In this document: positions 26,242 to 37,402 of the stretch, in pieces | Layout of the letters: each line of letters begins with the position of its first letter | How positions within the stretch are numbered: position 1 is the stretch's first letter | Source of the DNA: Arabidopsis thaliana | Taxonomy: Eukaryota > Streptophyta > Magnoliopsida > Brassicales > Brassicaceae | Length of the DNA stretch: 64,000 nucleotides | Direction of reading: 5' to 3' | NCBI RefSeq assembly: GCF_000001735.4 | Contig: NC_003076.8 | Coordinates: 6,324,001-6,388,000 of the forward strand | The notes under the pieces: model-generated | Databases searched by the model: none | Told to the model about the DNA's origin: nothing | What the model saw: the letters and a program-made list of their open reading frames with translations, nothing else | Made by a program: the position numbers and the translations under genes

Positions 26242-26948
26242 TCAGACCAACAACACAACTGAATCAGGCCAAAAACACAAAGACACAACATATTCCTTAA
26301 TTAATTCTGTCCATGAATCCATAGAGTTTTCACTTAAGTTATTATCAGCTTTAATAGTCATCATCCTAGATGCCAAAGATAACTTAGAATGTCCTTCTCT
26401 ACATCCCTCGTAGAGTGGTTGATTTACAGCATCTAACATATCGTAAAAATGTTGAGCATCTAGGTTGGGTTCTTCACTAATATTTTCAGGAAATGAAGCA
26501 ATAGTTTCATGAAATGCATCTGTAACCATATCATGAAATCTATTTTCCTAGTTATGCCCATAACCAAATTGATCAGGTACTTCCTGACCATAATTCGCAT
26601 CATTATTAAAATTACTAGGTTGCTCGACACCACAATTTGTATTACTAGTTCCTGCGCTATCTCTACAACCATCTCCATGACGTAACCATACATAGTAGTT
26701 TGGCATAAATCCTCTATTATAAAGATGCTTCTTCACTACATTAAATTCCAAATATTTCTCATTGAGACACTTACGACATGAACAGAATATTGTACCGTTC
26801 TCACGAACAAATGGTTCGTTTGTCGCTTGATACATGAAACCGCGCAGTCCGTCGTAATACTCTCTCGTCACCTCCCCGGTCGCTTGATCTCTATGATTAT
26901 ACATCCAACTTCGTAATGTGTAAATCTCATGCTCTCCGCCCCAAGACA
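26242..26948 (-). pseudogene. N-terminal fragment of a TNP2-like CACTA transposase
   Basis: The likely start is the ATG at 26948-26946 (MSWGGEHEIYTLRSWMYN), which opens the transposase-associated domain with its RSWMY and ...CSCRKCLNEKY zinc-like motif. The frame runs to a TAG at 26550-26548 and then continues in the same frame (ENRFHDMVTDAFHE, then AQHFYDMLDAVNQPLYEGC), which is the beginning of the TNP2 (Transposase_21) region. Reading ends near 26242, where the catalytic part should continue but is deleted. One in-frame amber codon plus the missing DDE core make this a pseudogene fragment. Confidence 0.8.
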
Positions 26949-27059
26949 TTCTTATTTTTGTAATAAGTTTTTTTTTAAAAAAAATATTTTTTTTTGTTTG
27001 TAAGTAAATGTTGTGATTTGAGTTATGATTTCTTACACATTTCATTGGCTATTTATAGA

Positions 27060-27608
27060 TGTCCCAAAAAAAAATTGCGAGGGATTTGCAAGGCATTTGC
27101 GAGGGATTTGCTAGGATTTTGCTTGAAATTTGCGAGGGAATCCCACCTACCAACCAGACTGGTAAGATAATTAAAAACATGTTCACCTAACCCGCCAAGA
27201 CTCGCTACTCTGTCGCAAAAGTTGCGACAGAATAATCGATCCTCGCAAACTCGTCGCAATTTGCGAGGGATTTTGGTTACTCGTAAATCCCTCGCAATTT
27301 TGCGATGAGTTTGCGAGGATTGATGCTTTCCACGTATATTACTCGCAAACGTCTCGCAATTTGCGAGGAATTCTGTTTACCCGTAACTCCCTCGCAATTT
27401 TGCGACGAGTTTGCTGGGATTGGTGCGGTCCACGCAGACTTCTCGCAAACGTCTCGCAGATTTGCGAGGGATATATTCGTCGCAAATTTTGCGAGGGATT
27501 CGCGAAGTTCTCTTCTTCCCTCGTAATACACTTGCAAATCCGTAGCAAATTGCGAGGGATGTTTTCCACCGCAAATTTCCCTCGCAAATCGCCTATTTTC
27601 TTGTAGTG
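27060..27608. repeat. Right subterminal repeat array of the CACTA element
   Basis: Mirror of the left array, with the same TTGCGAGGGA word in both orientations (for example 27075-27084 and 27261-27270). It ends in the right terminal inverted repeat at 27578-27608. Confidence 0.8.
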
Positions 27609-28770
27609 TGTATACTAAGAGAATACTCTTAATCATCGGTATTTTTGTGGATCCATTAACATAGTATTATCATTTTTATTAAGAATCACAACAACAATCT
27701 TATCATTCTGCTCTTAACACCCATTTGACCAACAATTCATCATACATGTATTGCATATTTTCTCAAAAAAAAAAAAAAAATTTACAGTTTTTTAAATATT
27801 CTGATTTTTATACTTATATTAATAGCAAAATGTTCTCTTTAATTTGTTTCTTACTTGAAAATGTATCATGAGCCTATGACAATTGACAACTAAATATGAT
27901 TACACAGAAATTATTGTAACGAGATCAAATAATAATTTTACCAAAAGACAGTCTTAGTTATTCGTACTAATTTAAATAATAAATAGAAGCAAAATTATTT
28001 GTTCATTTTCTGATAATATGATACTATATTTTTTAAAATAAGATACTATAGCTTTTGAAATGAAATAATTATTAATTAGTTAATAAACAAACCCAAAGGA
28101 AACCAAGGGAAGAACGAAGGGTCACGAAGAACCGTGGAAATGCTTCAGTCCATGTGCATCACATGACTTTTATTATTAGGGATCATAAAATACCAAAAAC
28201 TAATAGTGTGGACTAATAATTATCTTTTCTTTTGTTAACTTCTCTAATGATTGTTCCTTTTCAGCATTAATAAATAGGTAATTCTTTGAATGATTCATAA
28301 AGAATGTATTATTTAACACAGTAATGAATCATATTTAAAAGGGGCCAAACTTGAAGATTCTTTATTTTTCTTTTAGCATTTTAAACCCCAAGGCTTGATC
28401 AATCTCAAAGACTTTTAAATACATTTGATTACAAATATCTTCAGATCATACTACTAAATCATATAATGACTTACAAAGTGAGACATTAAATAACGATATT
28501 TCAAAAGATAATAATATTAAAAAGAAATAATTTGACTTTTCTCAAATGAAAAATTCAAATTATTTATTTTAATATTACTTAAAAATTTGGGTCAAATTAT
28601 GTATTTCTTATGATTAATTTTCGTTGAGAAAATAAAGATTATAAAAATTCACGCGCTTTCGTTTGGGCAATAAATAGCCAGCTCTGCTTTGGTAGGACCC
28701 AATAAAAACACGAACCTAACTCGTTTCTAATAGGCCCATACAATAAGCCCACTACGAGACTAAATACAAT
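27609..28770. other. AT-rich spacer, MEF18 3' side
   Basis: Begins with the right TGT target duplication of the CACTA element. The rest is AT-rich sequence with an A16 tract near 27765 and no supported gene. The last ~100 bases are probably MEF18 3' UTR. Confidence 0.5.
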
Positions 28771-30828
28771 TCACACAACACCACTGAAGGCACGTGACCA
28801 CTCAACATCTCTCGTTCGCATCTCTTCTCTAACCAAAGCTACATCTTCCCATCTCCCTGCGTCTGCATAAACGTTCGAAAGCATAACTTTGCATCCTCCA
28901 TGAGATGGATCAATCGCTGCTAGCTCAGTAGCCGCAAGTTCGGCGATCTCGACGTTCCCGTGAGTTCGTGAAGCTGATAATAACATCCCCCAGATCATTA
29001 CATCAGCCTTTACAGGCATCTTCTTGATCATTTCTTTAGCTTCCTCTAATCTCCCAGCTTTCCCCAATAAATCAACCATACATCCATAATGTTTGATGTC
29101 TGGCTCGATCCCGTGATCGCTCTTCATGCTTTCGAAATACGTTTTACCTAACTCCACTAGCCCTGCATGGCAGCATGCGCTCAAGACACCGACAAAAGTG
29201 ATGCTGTTCGGTTTGATGGGGAGAGATTGGAGATCGGAGTAGAGATCAAGCGCTAGTTTTGCATGGCCATGTGTCGCTGAGCCGCAAATGATGGCGTTCC
29301 AGGGAGAGATTGTAGAAGAAGAAATGTTCTTTGTTTGGTGGAAAATGTTTAGAGCAGTTTCGATGCTTCCACATTTGGCGTACATGTCGATTATAGCAGC
29401 GGTTAGATTGTCGTTGGGAGGAATCGTGCTAAAGTTTAGATAATCATGTGCTCTCTTCCCTTCTTCCAACGATCCTAGAGAAGAAATTGCAGAAAAAACA
29501 CTAACCATTGTGATTGCATCTGGTTTTACTTGGCTACTACTGATCATTTCGCGGAATAGATGTAGAGCTAACTGAGGCGATAGACTTTGCGCGTAACCCG
29601 ATATCATAGCGTTCCATGAAAAGATGTCTTTATCATGAGTCTGATCAAATACTTCTCTTGCCTGCTCAACCATTCCATTCTTCACAAATCCTGCAATCAA
29701 CGCGTTTCTCGACGCAATGTGGTCCTTAACACTCGCTTCAAACTGCTGAAGAGCGAGTTTTATGTCATTAGAGACAGCGTAGAAATGTATGATCGTTGCT
29801 TGTAAGAAATCATAACAATCAAAACCCCTTTTCACAATGGTACCATGAAGTTGCAAACCCTTGGAGCTACCAACTGATCGAGCTGAAGCCGAGAGAAGGT
29901 CCACCATCATAACTTCACTAGGCTTCATTCCACAGCGCAGCATCTCGGTGTAGTAAACAAGAGCTTCGTCAAGCTGATTCTTTCGGAGACACCCATCAAT
30001 CATTGTACCCCACGAGACAATATCTTTCTCAGTAATCTGATCAAACAATTCCTCAGCCTGTTCAATAAGTCCAGCTTTTGAGTACCCATTTAACATCACG
30101 TTCCAAGTAACTAAATTTCTCTCAGGCATTTCATCAAACAACTTCCGAGCATCCTTCAAACACAAACAAAGACAGTACATATGCAGCAAATTCGTCGAAA
30201 CAAAAACACGACCTTCAAGCTTGAGTTTAATAGCCAAACTCTGCAACATCCTACAATCCCAAATCCCACCCAAATGTGAGCAAGCAGATATAACAGTGGC
30301 TAAAGTAACTTCATTTAGCATAATTCCCAAATTTCTCATCTCCCTAAAAAGCTCCATAGCTTCACTCCACTGATTGTTTTGAGCATAACCCTTTATCAAA
30401 GTAGTATACGAGACACAGCTTCTCTCAGGCATTACGTCGAACAACTTAAGCGCATCCCAAAGTCTACGAGATCTAACATACCCATCAACCATAATATTGA
30501 ACGAAGCAGAATCAAGCTTCGCGTGATCCCTGAAAACAGATTCCGCATCAGCCAAGAGACGGCATTTAGCGTACATGTTAAGAACGCTATTACATATGTA
30601 TCCATTAGAATCAAGACCGGATTTCAAGACACGGCAATGAATCTGTCTACCACAAGTGACGTCATTACTGGAAGCGCACGATCCAAGAGCAGAGACGAGA
30701 GCTCGTTCAGTATCGGAGCTTTCGCCGGAGAAATCGAAGTGGGTCCGACTCGGAGCAGAGAAGCATCTCGCCTGCAGAGAAATGACCCAACAGCGCCGAG
30801 ACCGGAAAAAACGAATCAATTTGATCAT
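28771..30828 (-). CDS. MEF18: PLS-class PPR protein MEF18, mitochondrial RNA editing factor
   Basis: Intronless, 685 residues. The N terminus (MIKLIRFFRSRRCWVISLQARCFS) is a strong mitochondrial presequence candidate, rich in Arg and hydrophobics with no acids. From about residue 40 there are repeating P, L and S motifs (for example NGYICNSVLNMYAKC, DSASFNIMVDGYVRSR, SCVSYTTLIKGYAQNN). The C-terminal part has the E-type motif region (VMIWGMLLSASRTHGNVEIAELAA) and stops after LVREEMRTRDVEW. No DYW deaminase domain is present, so a partner deaminase would be needed. MEF18 is reported to direct C-to-U editing at a nad4 site in mitochondria; this comes from literature memory. Probable locus AT5G19020. 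Confidence 0.94.
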   Translation of the reverse strand: MIKLIRFFRSRRCWVISLQARCFSAPSRTHFDFSGESSDTERALVSALGSCASSNDVTCGRQIHCRVLKSGLDSNGYICNSVLNMYAKCRLLADAESVFRDHAKLDSASFNIMVDGYVRSRRLWDALKLFDVMPERSCVSYTTLIKGYAQNNQWSEAMELFREMRNLGIMLNEVTLATVISACSHLGGIWDCRMLQSLAIKLKLEGRVFVSTNLLHMYCLCLCLKDARKLFDEMPERNLVTWNVMLNGYSKAGLIEQAEELFDQITEKDIVSWGTMIDGCLRKNQLDEALVYYTEMLRCGMKPSEVMMVDLLSASARSVGSSKGLQLHGTIVKRGFDCYDFLQATIIHFYAVSNDIKLALQQFEASVKDHIASRNALIAGFVKNGMVEQAREVFDQTHDKDIFSWNAMISGYAQSLSPQLALHLFREMISSSQVKPDAITMVSVFSAISSLGSLEEGKRAHDYLNFSTIPPNDNLTAAIIDMYAKCGSIETALNIFHQTKNISSSTISPWNAIICGSATHGHAKLALDLYSDLQSLPIKPNSITFVGVLSACCHAGLVELGKTYFESMKSDHGIEPDIKHYGCMVDLLGKAGRLEEAKEMIKKMPVKADVMIWGMLLSASRTHGNVEIAELAATELAAIDPSHGGCKVMLSNVYADAGRWEDVALVREEMRTRDVEWSRAFSGVV

Positions 30829-32345
30829 AAGAGATCATGAGAGCAACAAAGCTAAACCTTAAAGCTTGACTTTTTTTTATACTTCTCTCTCGTCTTCTAT
30901 AGCTCACACAGTGTATATATAGGTTTTACATTATTTTATGTGAAACAAAGACTACAAATATACAACACAAGGCATTAGATTTGATCATTCGAATTAGATA
31001 TTTCTTGAGTGTATATATAGTTACACAGAGAAAGTGTTCGAGAGTAACAAGACATTTGAGTTTCAGGGATTTAACTCTATAGGAAATGAAAAAAATCAAT
31101 AATTTTATATTTTTCCTCCTAATACTAAATGAATGTTATCCGAGAAGATGAAGAAGAACCTCTGCAACTGCAACATTTCAATGTGATAATATGTAAGTAT
31201 AGATTGGAAAGTTTCTGGATCAGCGATTGTCTATGCATCCCTTTACAGCTAATTTTGCCGGCGATCTGCAGAGAATACTTGCAAACGAAGTAAGATACAC
31301 AACAGAAGATTGGACAATCATACTAGTCACAGTGAATCAAAATGGAATCCTAAAGAGATATTAAAATCAAGAATTCTAAGCAGCTATGATGAATTTAGGA
31401 ATCACCAAATAAAGCAATGCACCAGCAGATTTAAATAGAAGTATTGGTTACAACTAAAAATGGAGTTGTGTCCTCTATGGGTAGGCAATAAGCTAGACAG
31501 AAGCTATCCATATTGTCCTAGAGAGTGTGGAACTACTTTTCACAAAGGAAAAAAAAAAATCAAAAGGGCAAGTTGATGGCAAATTATGAATACGTCATTC
31601 AACGCAGCTTATTTCCTATTAGAACAAAATCTCATTGAGGCCGAAGAAACATTTCCCGCCTTAGTTGCAATTGACTCACCCATTACTTCATATTCTAAAC
31701 CTGATCCTAAAGTTTGAATCTTTTAGCATCTCACTGCTATCACATAACTACTTAAAAAGTGAAACTGGGGAAATTTCAAATCACAGATTGTATATGATGC
31801 ACATGTTACGGCTGCATGTGCGTTAAGTCTCTCAACCAATAAAACGTTATGGTGATAGAAGCTATCATACAATACATTACATCAAAAAACTAGATTCCAT
31901 GTTCAATTGTTCCTCTTTCCTCTTAAAAACAAGATTCAATGTGCTGAAAAGATCACAACATGGCTTTGAAGAGCATACCCGCAAAACTACTCATATGTCC
32001 ACAAATTGACAAGTCCATTCATCATTACAACTGGAATAAGCCAACCGACCACGAGGAATAACAAAGCCGAATCACCATTATCGATAAGAAACGAGTATCA
32101 AAGCCTAAAGACTTGTCTAAAATCCATAGCCAGTGAGGAGGATTACATAAACATAAATCTTCACTACAAACTGGTCTCAAAATGATCAATGGCAATAAAT
32201 ACGTCGCAAGAACAGGATAAACAGAACCTACAAATTCACTAGTCACCAAGTTCCATCTAACCAATGTGGCCAAGATTCACAAACCAATGCAATAACATGA
32301 ATCATTCAAGGCTTAAAACTACAACATTTTGAGTTCGAAAGGAAC
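30829..32345. other. MEF18 upstream region and possible 3' exon/intron of neighbour
   Basis: The right of MEF18 holds its leader and promoter (30829 to ~31100). The rest is AT-rich and would be a 1,084-bp intron (31266-32349) in the spliced form of the next gene. No independent gene is visible. Confidence 0.45.
31220..31265 (-). other. Possible alternative last coding exon of the L34e-family gene
   Basis: If the donor at 32349-32348 is used, joining to the acceptor CTGCAG just above 31265 adds 14 codons (SPAKLAVKGCIDNR) before a TGA at 31222-31220. The joined frame totals 780 nt, or 259 residues. Phase and both splice sites fit, but transcript data are needed. Confidence 0.5.
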
Positions 32346-33083
32346 TTACTTTTTATGACGCCGACTTCTCTTAGGTCCCCAACCTTCAAGCTTAGCAATA
32401 GGGCAACCACATTTTGATCGGAAAATCAAAACAGCTCGACCATTAACCGGAGCCATCTTCCTCAGCTCAGCTCTCAAACACTCATAATCAGGATTACTCT
32501 CACTACCTCCTTTCCACGGTAACCGATCAATCTCTTTAACCGAACCGGATTTAACACATTCCTCTGTCTGTAACTGCAAATCAAACTCCATAGCTTTCTT
32601 CATTCCTTTACACTTAGGGTTACGACATTTCCTTGATCTTGAACCACAACACAGGTCGAGAAACGCAATTGAAGCCGCGAAAAAAACTGCGAATGCGAAG
32701 AAGAACGAAGCCGGAGGAGGGATTTTTCCTGAGGGATGATGATGATCTTCATCTTCGGTGCTGTGATCGGAGGAGAAGAAGATGATTAGAGGAGGGAGGA
32801 GAGAGGAGAGGGAGATGGTGATTGAAGGGAAATGAGAGGAGAGGAGAGATAAGGAGTGGATAAGGTATGAGAAGTAAGAGGAGAGGAGGAATGTGCCGGA
32901 GAAGAGGACGAGGATTAGGATTAAGAGGTCGAGAGTCGCCGACGGTGAATGTTTGCAGAGATGGAGAGAAGAGGAGGAGTTTTGATTAGCGGCGGATCTA
33001 GAAGAAGGGGGCATGGTGGTGGAATTGTCTTCTACGGCGGTGGTGGTGGAGGCGGCGGAGGAGAAGAGGAAGAGATGGAGCAT
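32346..33083 (-). CDS. L34e-superfamily-labelled integral membrane protein
   Basis: Encodes 245 residues if unspliced. Ser-rich N terminus, then long hydrophobic stretches: about 51-72 (LDLLILILVLFSGTFLLSSYF), a second run to ~105 (LPPLIIFF), and ~124-146 (ASFFFAFAVFFAASIAFLDLCC). A conserved Cys/Lys cluster follows (CCGSRSRKCRNPKCKGMKKAMEFDLQLQTEECV). The tail is basic (GWGPKRSRRHKK). Plant databases call this family ribosomal protein L34e superfamily, but with membrane spans it is unlikely to be a ribosomal subunit. The function is unknown. The TAA stop lies within a perfect donor sequence, so a spliced 259-residue form ending at 31220 is possible. Probable locus AT5G19025. Confidence 0.8.
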   Translation of the reverse strand: MLHLFLFSSAASTTTAVEDNSTTMPPSSRSAANQNSSSSLHLCKHSPSATLDLLILILVLFSGTFLLSSYFSYLIHSLSLLSSHFPSITISLSSLLPPLIIFFSSDHSTEDEDHHHPSGKIPPPASFFFAFAVFFAASIAFLDLCCGSRSRKCRNPKCKGMKKAMEFDLQLQTEECVKSGSVKEIDRLPWKGGSESNPDYECLRAELRKMAPVNGRAVLIFRSKCGCPIAKLEGWGPKRSRRHKK

Positions 33084-33502
33084 GTTAGGAGGAGGACGAC
33101 GGTGGCCGGTTTCTTTTACATATAAGTCTCTGTGTATGTATAGGTTTTGGAAATTAAATTAAATTTTGAAGAATTCTTTGTGAAATATATAAATACCGGA
33201 AAAATACGTCACGAGAGAAGTAACTACTATTCGATTTTTTTTTTTTTAAACAAGAATAAAGTTGCCGACATTGCTCGACCGATAGAATGAAGTAGGAATT
33301 TCTTCTACAGAAGAATCTCTGTTTCTTTACGAAATTATAGCTTAGTGTTATGTGAAATTTTTATTAAAAAAATCTACACAAATTGTGAATGCAAAAACTT
33401 TGATTCCATGGGATATTAATTATTAAAAAATTATTACCTATTGAATCAGAGTTATTGTATATTACCTTCTCTCATAAAACAACATACAGTAAATGGTTAA
33501 GA
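33084..33502. other. Spacer between L34e-family and RRM genes
   Basis: Holds the promoter and leader of the L34e-family gene (minus strand) and the RRM gene 3' UTR. A T-run lies at about 33236-33248. No gene seen. Confidence 0.5.
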
Positions 33503-35081
33503 TCATTTATTTACAAAAAGGAAATCGGAATGTGGTCTCCGGCGACGGGACAAACCAGGCTGACCAAATTTAACAAGAATGAACCTGCCATCAAAGAACT
33601 AAAACATAAACCAGTATCAACAACAATTTCATGTTATTTGTTCAATCAAGAACAAATAACCAATCCGGGATCAAGTTATAAGGTTTGGTCAAATGGATCT
33701 TGAAGACCCACTAAAGTATGAAACCCACACCATAGAGGATAAATTGAATTCAAAGAAGTTTATAATATACCTTTCCGTTCATGGCTTCGACAGCCGACTG
33801 TGCGTCCTCTTTGCTGTTGAACCAGACATATCCGTATCCTAGTGACTGCCGAGTCCTTTCGTTTGCGATGATTTTTACTGCCAGAAAAGTAGTGCTCTAC
33901 AGTAAGAAAAATAAGATTGAACGGGTTTCTGACTGATGCTAAATCGCAAATTCCTTAATCAAGCTAACCTATTGATACTCTTAATGCTGTTAAAAATTGA
34001 CTCACTAACCACAAGGTTTGCTTATAATCGACCTAGCGTAGGTTTTACAGTTATATGAAGGGAAAAGAAAAACACTAAGAAACAACAAATAATATCTAGC
34101 CAATGATTCCACCATAAATAGTATCAAACAAGAATCCACAATTCTCTCATTTCTTTCTCTATCTAAAGACGTGATTATAACGAAGAAAAGCAGAGAAAGT
34201 TTTCAGCAAATCAATAGCTTCTCTTTAGCTCATGAGGACTTGTTTTTTCGTTTCAGAGCTTCCATTTCTGCTTCTGCTCAACACCACTTTGTGATATCAA
34301 AAGCACATATCTTTCATCCTCTTATCTTGGTATTGATTCGGACCACGACTCATAGTAACAAAAACCTCACAAAGAACTTCACTATTTGAGTACCACAAGC
34401 TCTACTCCAAATAAGATTTAGGAGCTTTAGATATCATAGAGTAGACAATGGAAGCTCTGACACCATTGCTTATCACAGTCAAGAGCTTAAAGAGAAATCA
34501 TTGATCAGCATAAAAAATTCTCTGGCTTTTCTTCTACTCACCCTAATGAACCTCCTAAGCTTCATTCTCGTTTACGATTGAACAGTCACAAGCTAAACAA
34601 TGAGCTTCAAATCAACCTATTCACTATATTCAATGTTCTTGTATATGAAATTATGAATCATCCTATATAGAGAGACTCACCATTGGTAACTTGTCCAAAC
34701 TCGGAGAAGACTTTCTTTAAACGTCCTTCACTCACTGAATCCGAAAACCCTAATAGTGGAAACGGATTCAATTTCGTAGAAACCTAAATACAGTGGAACA
34801 TAATTTCAAAGAGGGAGAATCAAATCAGACATACCTTTCACGAAAAGCGAAGATATCGAAGAAGGAAGAGAAGATGCTTCTCTGGTTTCATCGTCTCCGG
34901 CGACGCAGCTGATGGTCCGGAGAGGAGAACAGAGTTTGCTTCGCGCCGTATGAAATGACGAAATCAAACGATCTCTGGGGATTGTAGACATCGTTAAAAT
35001 AGGTGTCCTCAGATTTTGAGACATTCCGAAGTAACGGTGTTTGAGGAACGGGATTTGGAAAGTCGACGAAGACAGAGCCAT
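33503..35081 (-). CDS. Small organelle-type RRM RNA-binding protein
   Basis: Encodes 172 residues from four minus-strand exons: 34835-35081, 34681-34749, 33771-33877 and 33503-33598 (519 nt with stop, all phases consistent). The N-terminal ~70 residues are Ser/Arg/Thr-rich and low in acids (MALSSSTFQIPFLKHRYFG...), suggesting a plastid or mitochondrial transit peptide. One RRM follows: RNP2 SLFVKGFS at about 78-85, the RLKKVFSEFGQV helix, RNP1 LGYGYVWF, then AVEAMNGKFFDGRFILVKF. There is no glycine-rich tail; the protein ends a few residues after the RRM in RRRRP. It probably binds organellar RNA, and the partner is unknown. Probable locus AT5G19030. Confidence 0.88.
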
Positions 35082-37176
35082 CTCCGTCGAAGTACGTCGC
35101 CGGCGAAAAACCTTATAAAACTTTTGACGATGATATCAGTTAGAGTTTATTTTCGGCTCATTAACATACCATTAGGCTTATCTGCCAAATTGGGCCTAAT
35201 ATGTCGGCCCATCTAAAGCAAGATTTTTGTATTCGGCTTGTCATGATCACGTTAATTCATTACAACTACATACATGTACAAAATATTGGTTAGAACTTGA
35301 TTGATCCCTAAAGCCGAACAATGGTCGAGGCCAGGTAGTGTGATCGAGACCAAGTCATTTCGATTGATGCGTGACGGAACTGCAAGAAACTGACTGAAAA
35401 TCTGGGTGACAAGGGTTTGGCCGAAAGAAAGTTTAAACTAATTCAATGAACTTGCATGTTTGATTATATGGAAACTGACCGTTCTTACTAATTTATTCCA
35501 AATTACTACGTTTTTTGGTTTCCAGGAAATGGAGATAGTCGAATAATGAACGGTCTAGCTATAGTGACTGGGGTCTATATATGCCCGGTAGATAAATGGT
35601 TATAGTATGCATGATTAGAAGATTTGTATGAGCTAGTAAGCAAATTTGGAACTACCGGATCTAGTCATCCACGCGTTAAGCGAAAGTAAATGTTGGATGG
35701 AAAATCATTTTTTCATCAAATGTTAATTAATTCATATCTAGACATAATACTCTAATGATACACTTTATATACTTGTTTAATTAGATACTACATAATCTTA
35801 CATTTTCTTTATTATTTTAGAGGTTGAAACATCAAACTAATCAACTCAACATATATGTCACACGTTGAGTTAGGAACATGTGAATTTAGAGACAGTTGTG
35901 TGTTAAACTTTCAAACCAAAAGGAAACTATATTGTTTTATGATCAAAAAAGAAAAAAAGAATTTAGTGACTGTTGTACAAATATAAATCTTAAATATCAC
36001 AAACGCATCTCATCCAGTTTTCTTCAGTCTTCTCGACCAAAAAAAAAAGTAAAATGTTGTAGTGGTCGAAAATTAAGATTCGTACTTACTATAAAAGTTG
36101 CCCTAATTCGCGATGTTTTTTCAAAATTACACGAGAACTGCATACTTCCACCAATAGGTAGTAGCATATAAGAGAATAAAGATTACCAACTTGTCTTATA
36201 GACATAATTAATCATTGCCCATAACTTTGCTTTAAAATTCAAAGATGATGAGACTTATACTGACTCATGCATGCATCTTTCCAAATAACAGTTTTTCGTG
36301 AGTTATATTCTTGCATAAAATAATTCATATAAGAATAACTTACGAAAATTATGAAAAGTATGTCTTTAATGACTGATTTGAAAGTACATATAAGTGGGAA
36401 CATACTTTACTTAGCTTAAATAAAACTGAGTTAGTCAAATCACACGTTAATACAAACATGGTTTCGCTTAAGAAAATGAAAATAATTCAACAATGCCAAT
36501 TGATATCGAGTTGTTTTTCTTTGATGACACGCATTGATACAAAGCTGTAAGATAAATAAAGTAATACTAATTGAAATGTTGGAAAACAATATTATTGTTA
36601 TGAAAAACAGCTTGTGGCTCGAATACATCTAACGTGACAATGCCTAATAATTGAGGCATTCAAAACTCTAAAGCAACTTGCCTAATGGGAATAGTTTTTG
36701 ACATCCATCCCACATTTTTGGCCCAATTATTACAAATTTACAATTTTTATACCTCAACAAAATGCATTTTAGTTATGATAAAAAGACAAAAGTATTTATA
36801 TAATGGTAGCTAAGCTTAATATATATACTGAAGCCTAGCTAACGCGTATTGGTAGACGATATTGGTCGTTAGCAAAACTAACATGATACATATTCTAGTA
36901 TATTTACCCTCAAATTCAATGCATGCAACTGGTAAGCAACGAACCACAAATATCCTAGTTACCAAAATTCAGCTACCCGTAGTTTTTATAACGGAGTACG
37001 GAATTAACAAAAATCAATACAACAAGACAATTTGCAAGAGTTGAAGACATTAATTAGCTATATAATTGAAGACAAGTATTTAACCAAATTTTATTTTCAA
37101 CTATATATACATATATATATACATTTCTTCAACTTACTCCAGCCAACTAATCAAGTAGAGAAATAAATAAATGAAA
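35082..37176. other. AT-rich gene-poor spacer
   Basis: Contains the RRM gene promoter and leader near 35082-35220, then about 2 kb with no coding signal. A small perfect hairpin, AATGCCT with AGGCATT, sits at about 36639-36660. Nothing else supported. Confidence 0.5.
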
Positions 37177-37402
37177 CACATAAACTACTTTTTTTTTTTT
37201 TTTTTTTTTGCTAAGAATGTAAATATTTTATAGAAATGAAAACAATTTAGGTTTACAATCGATGATTATAAACCTACAGAAATGGTTTCATAACAAAAAA
37301 AGTAAAAACATAAAAGCATAAACCATAACTAAAATTCGGTTCATCCACTCAACCAAAGCAGTGAGGCTAATGGAGTTAGATGAAGCGATCCACATAAACT
37401 AC
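37177..37402 (-). mobile_element. 5'-truncated retroposon with 12-bp target duplication
   Basis: CACATAAACTAC occurs at 37177-37188 and again at 37391-37402. Between them lies a T21 run (37189-37209), which is a poly(A) tail on the minus strand, then 181 bases of body. This is the classic structure of a 5'-truncated target-primed insertion in minus orientation. The minus-strand body has an open stretch ending near a stop (ISLTALVEWMNRILVM...), so it may be the 3' end of a LINE or a retrocopied mRNA. The source is not identified. Confidence 0.8.

Larger units (their letters stand above)
24990..27608. mobile_element. CACTA (En/Spm-like) DNA transposon, internally deleted
   Basis: Both ends begin with CACTACAAGAAAA in inverted orientation (24990-25002 and 27596-27608), the signature of CACTA elements. 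TGT sits on each outer side (24987-24989 and 27609-27611), the expected 3-bp target duplication. The inverted similarity runs about 31 bases: after the 13-bp perfect part an 8-base variable stretch is followed at the same distance on both ends by TTGCGAGGGA. Subterminal regions of about 500 bases are packed with this motif in both orientations. The 2.6-kb body keeps only parts of two transposase genes on the minus strand, so the copy is non-autonomous. It sits between the MPK16 promoter and the MEF18 3' side. Confidence 0.92.
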
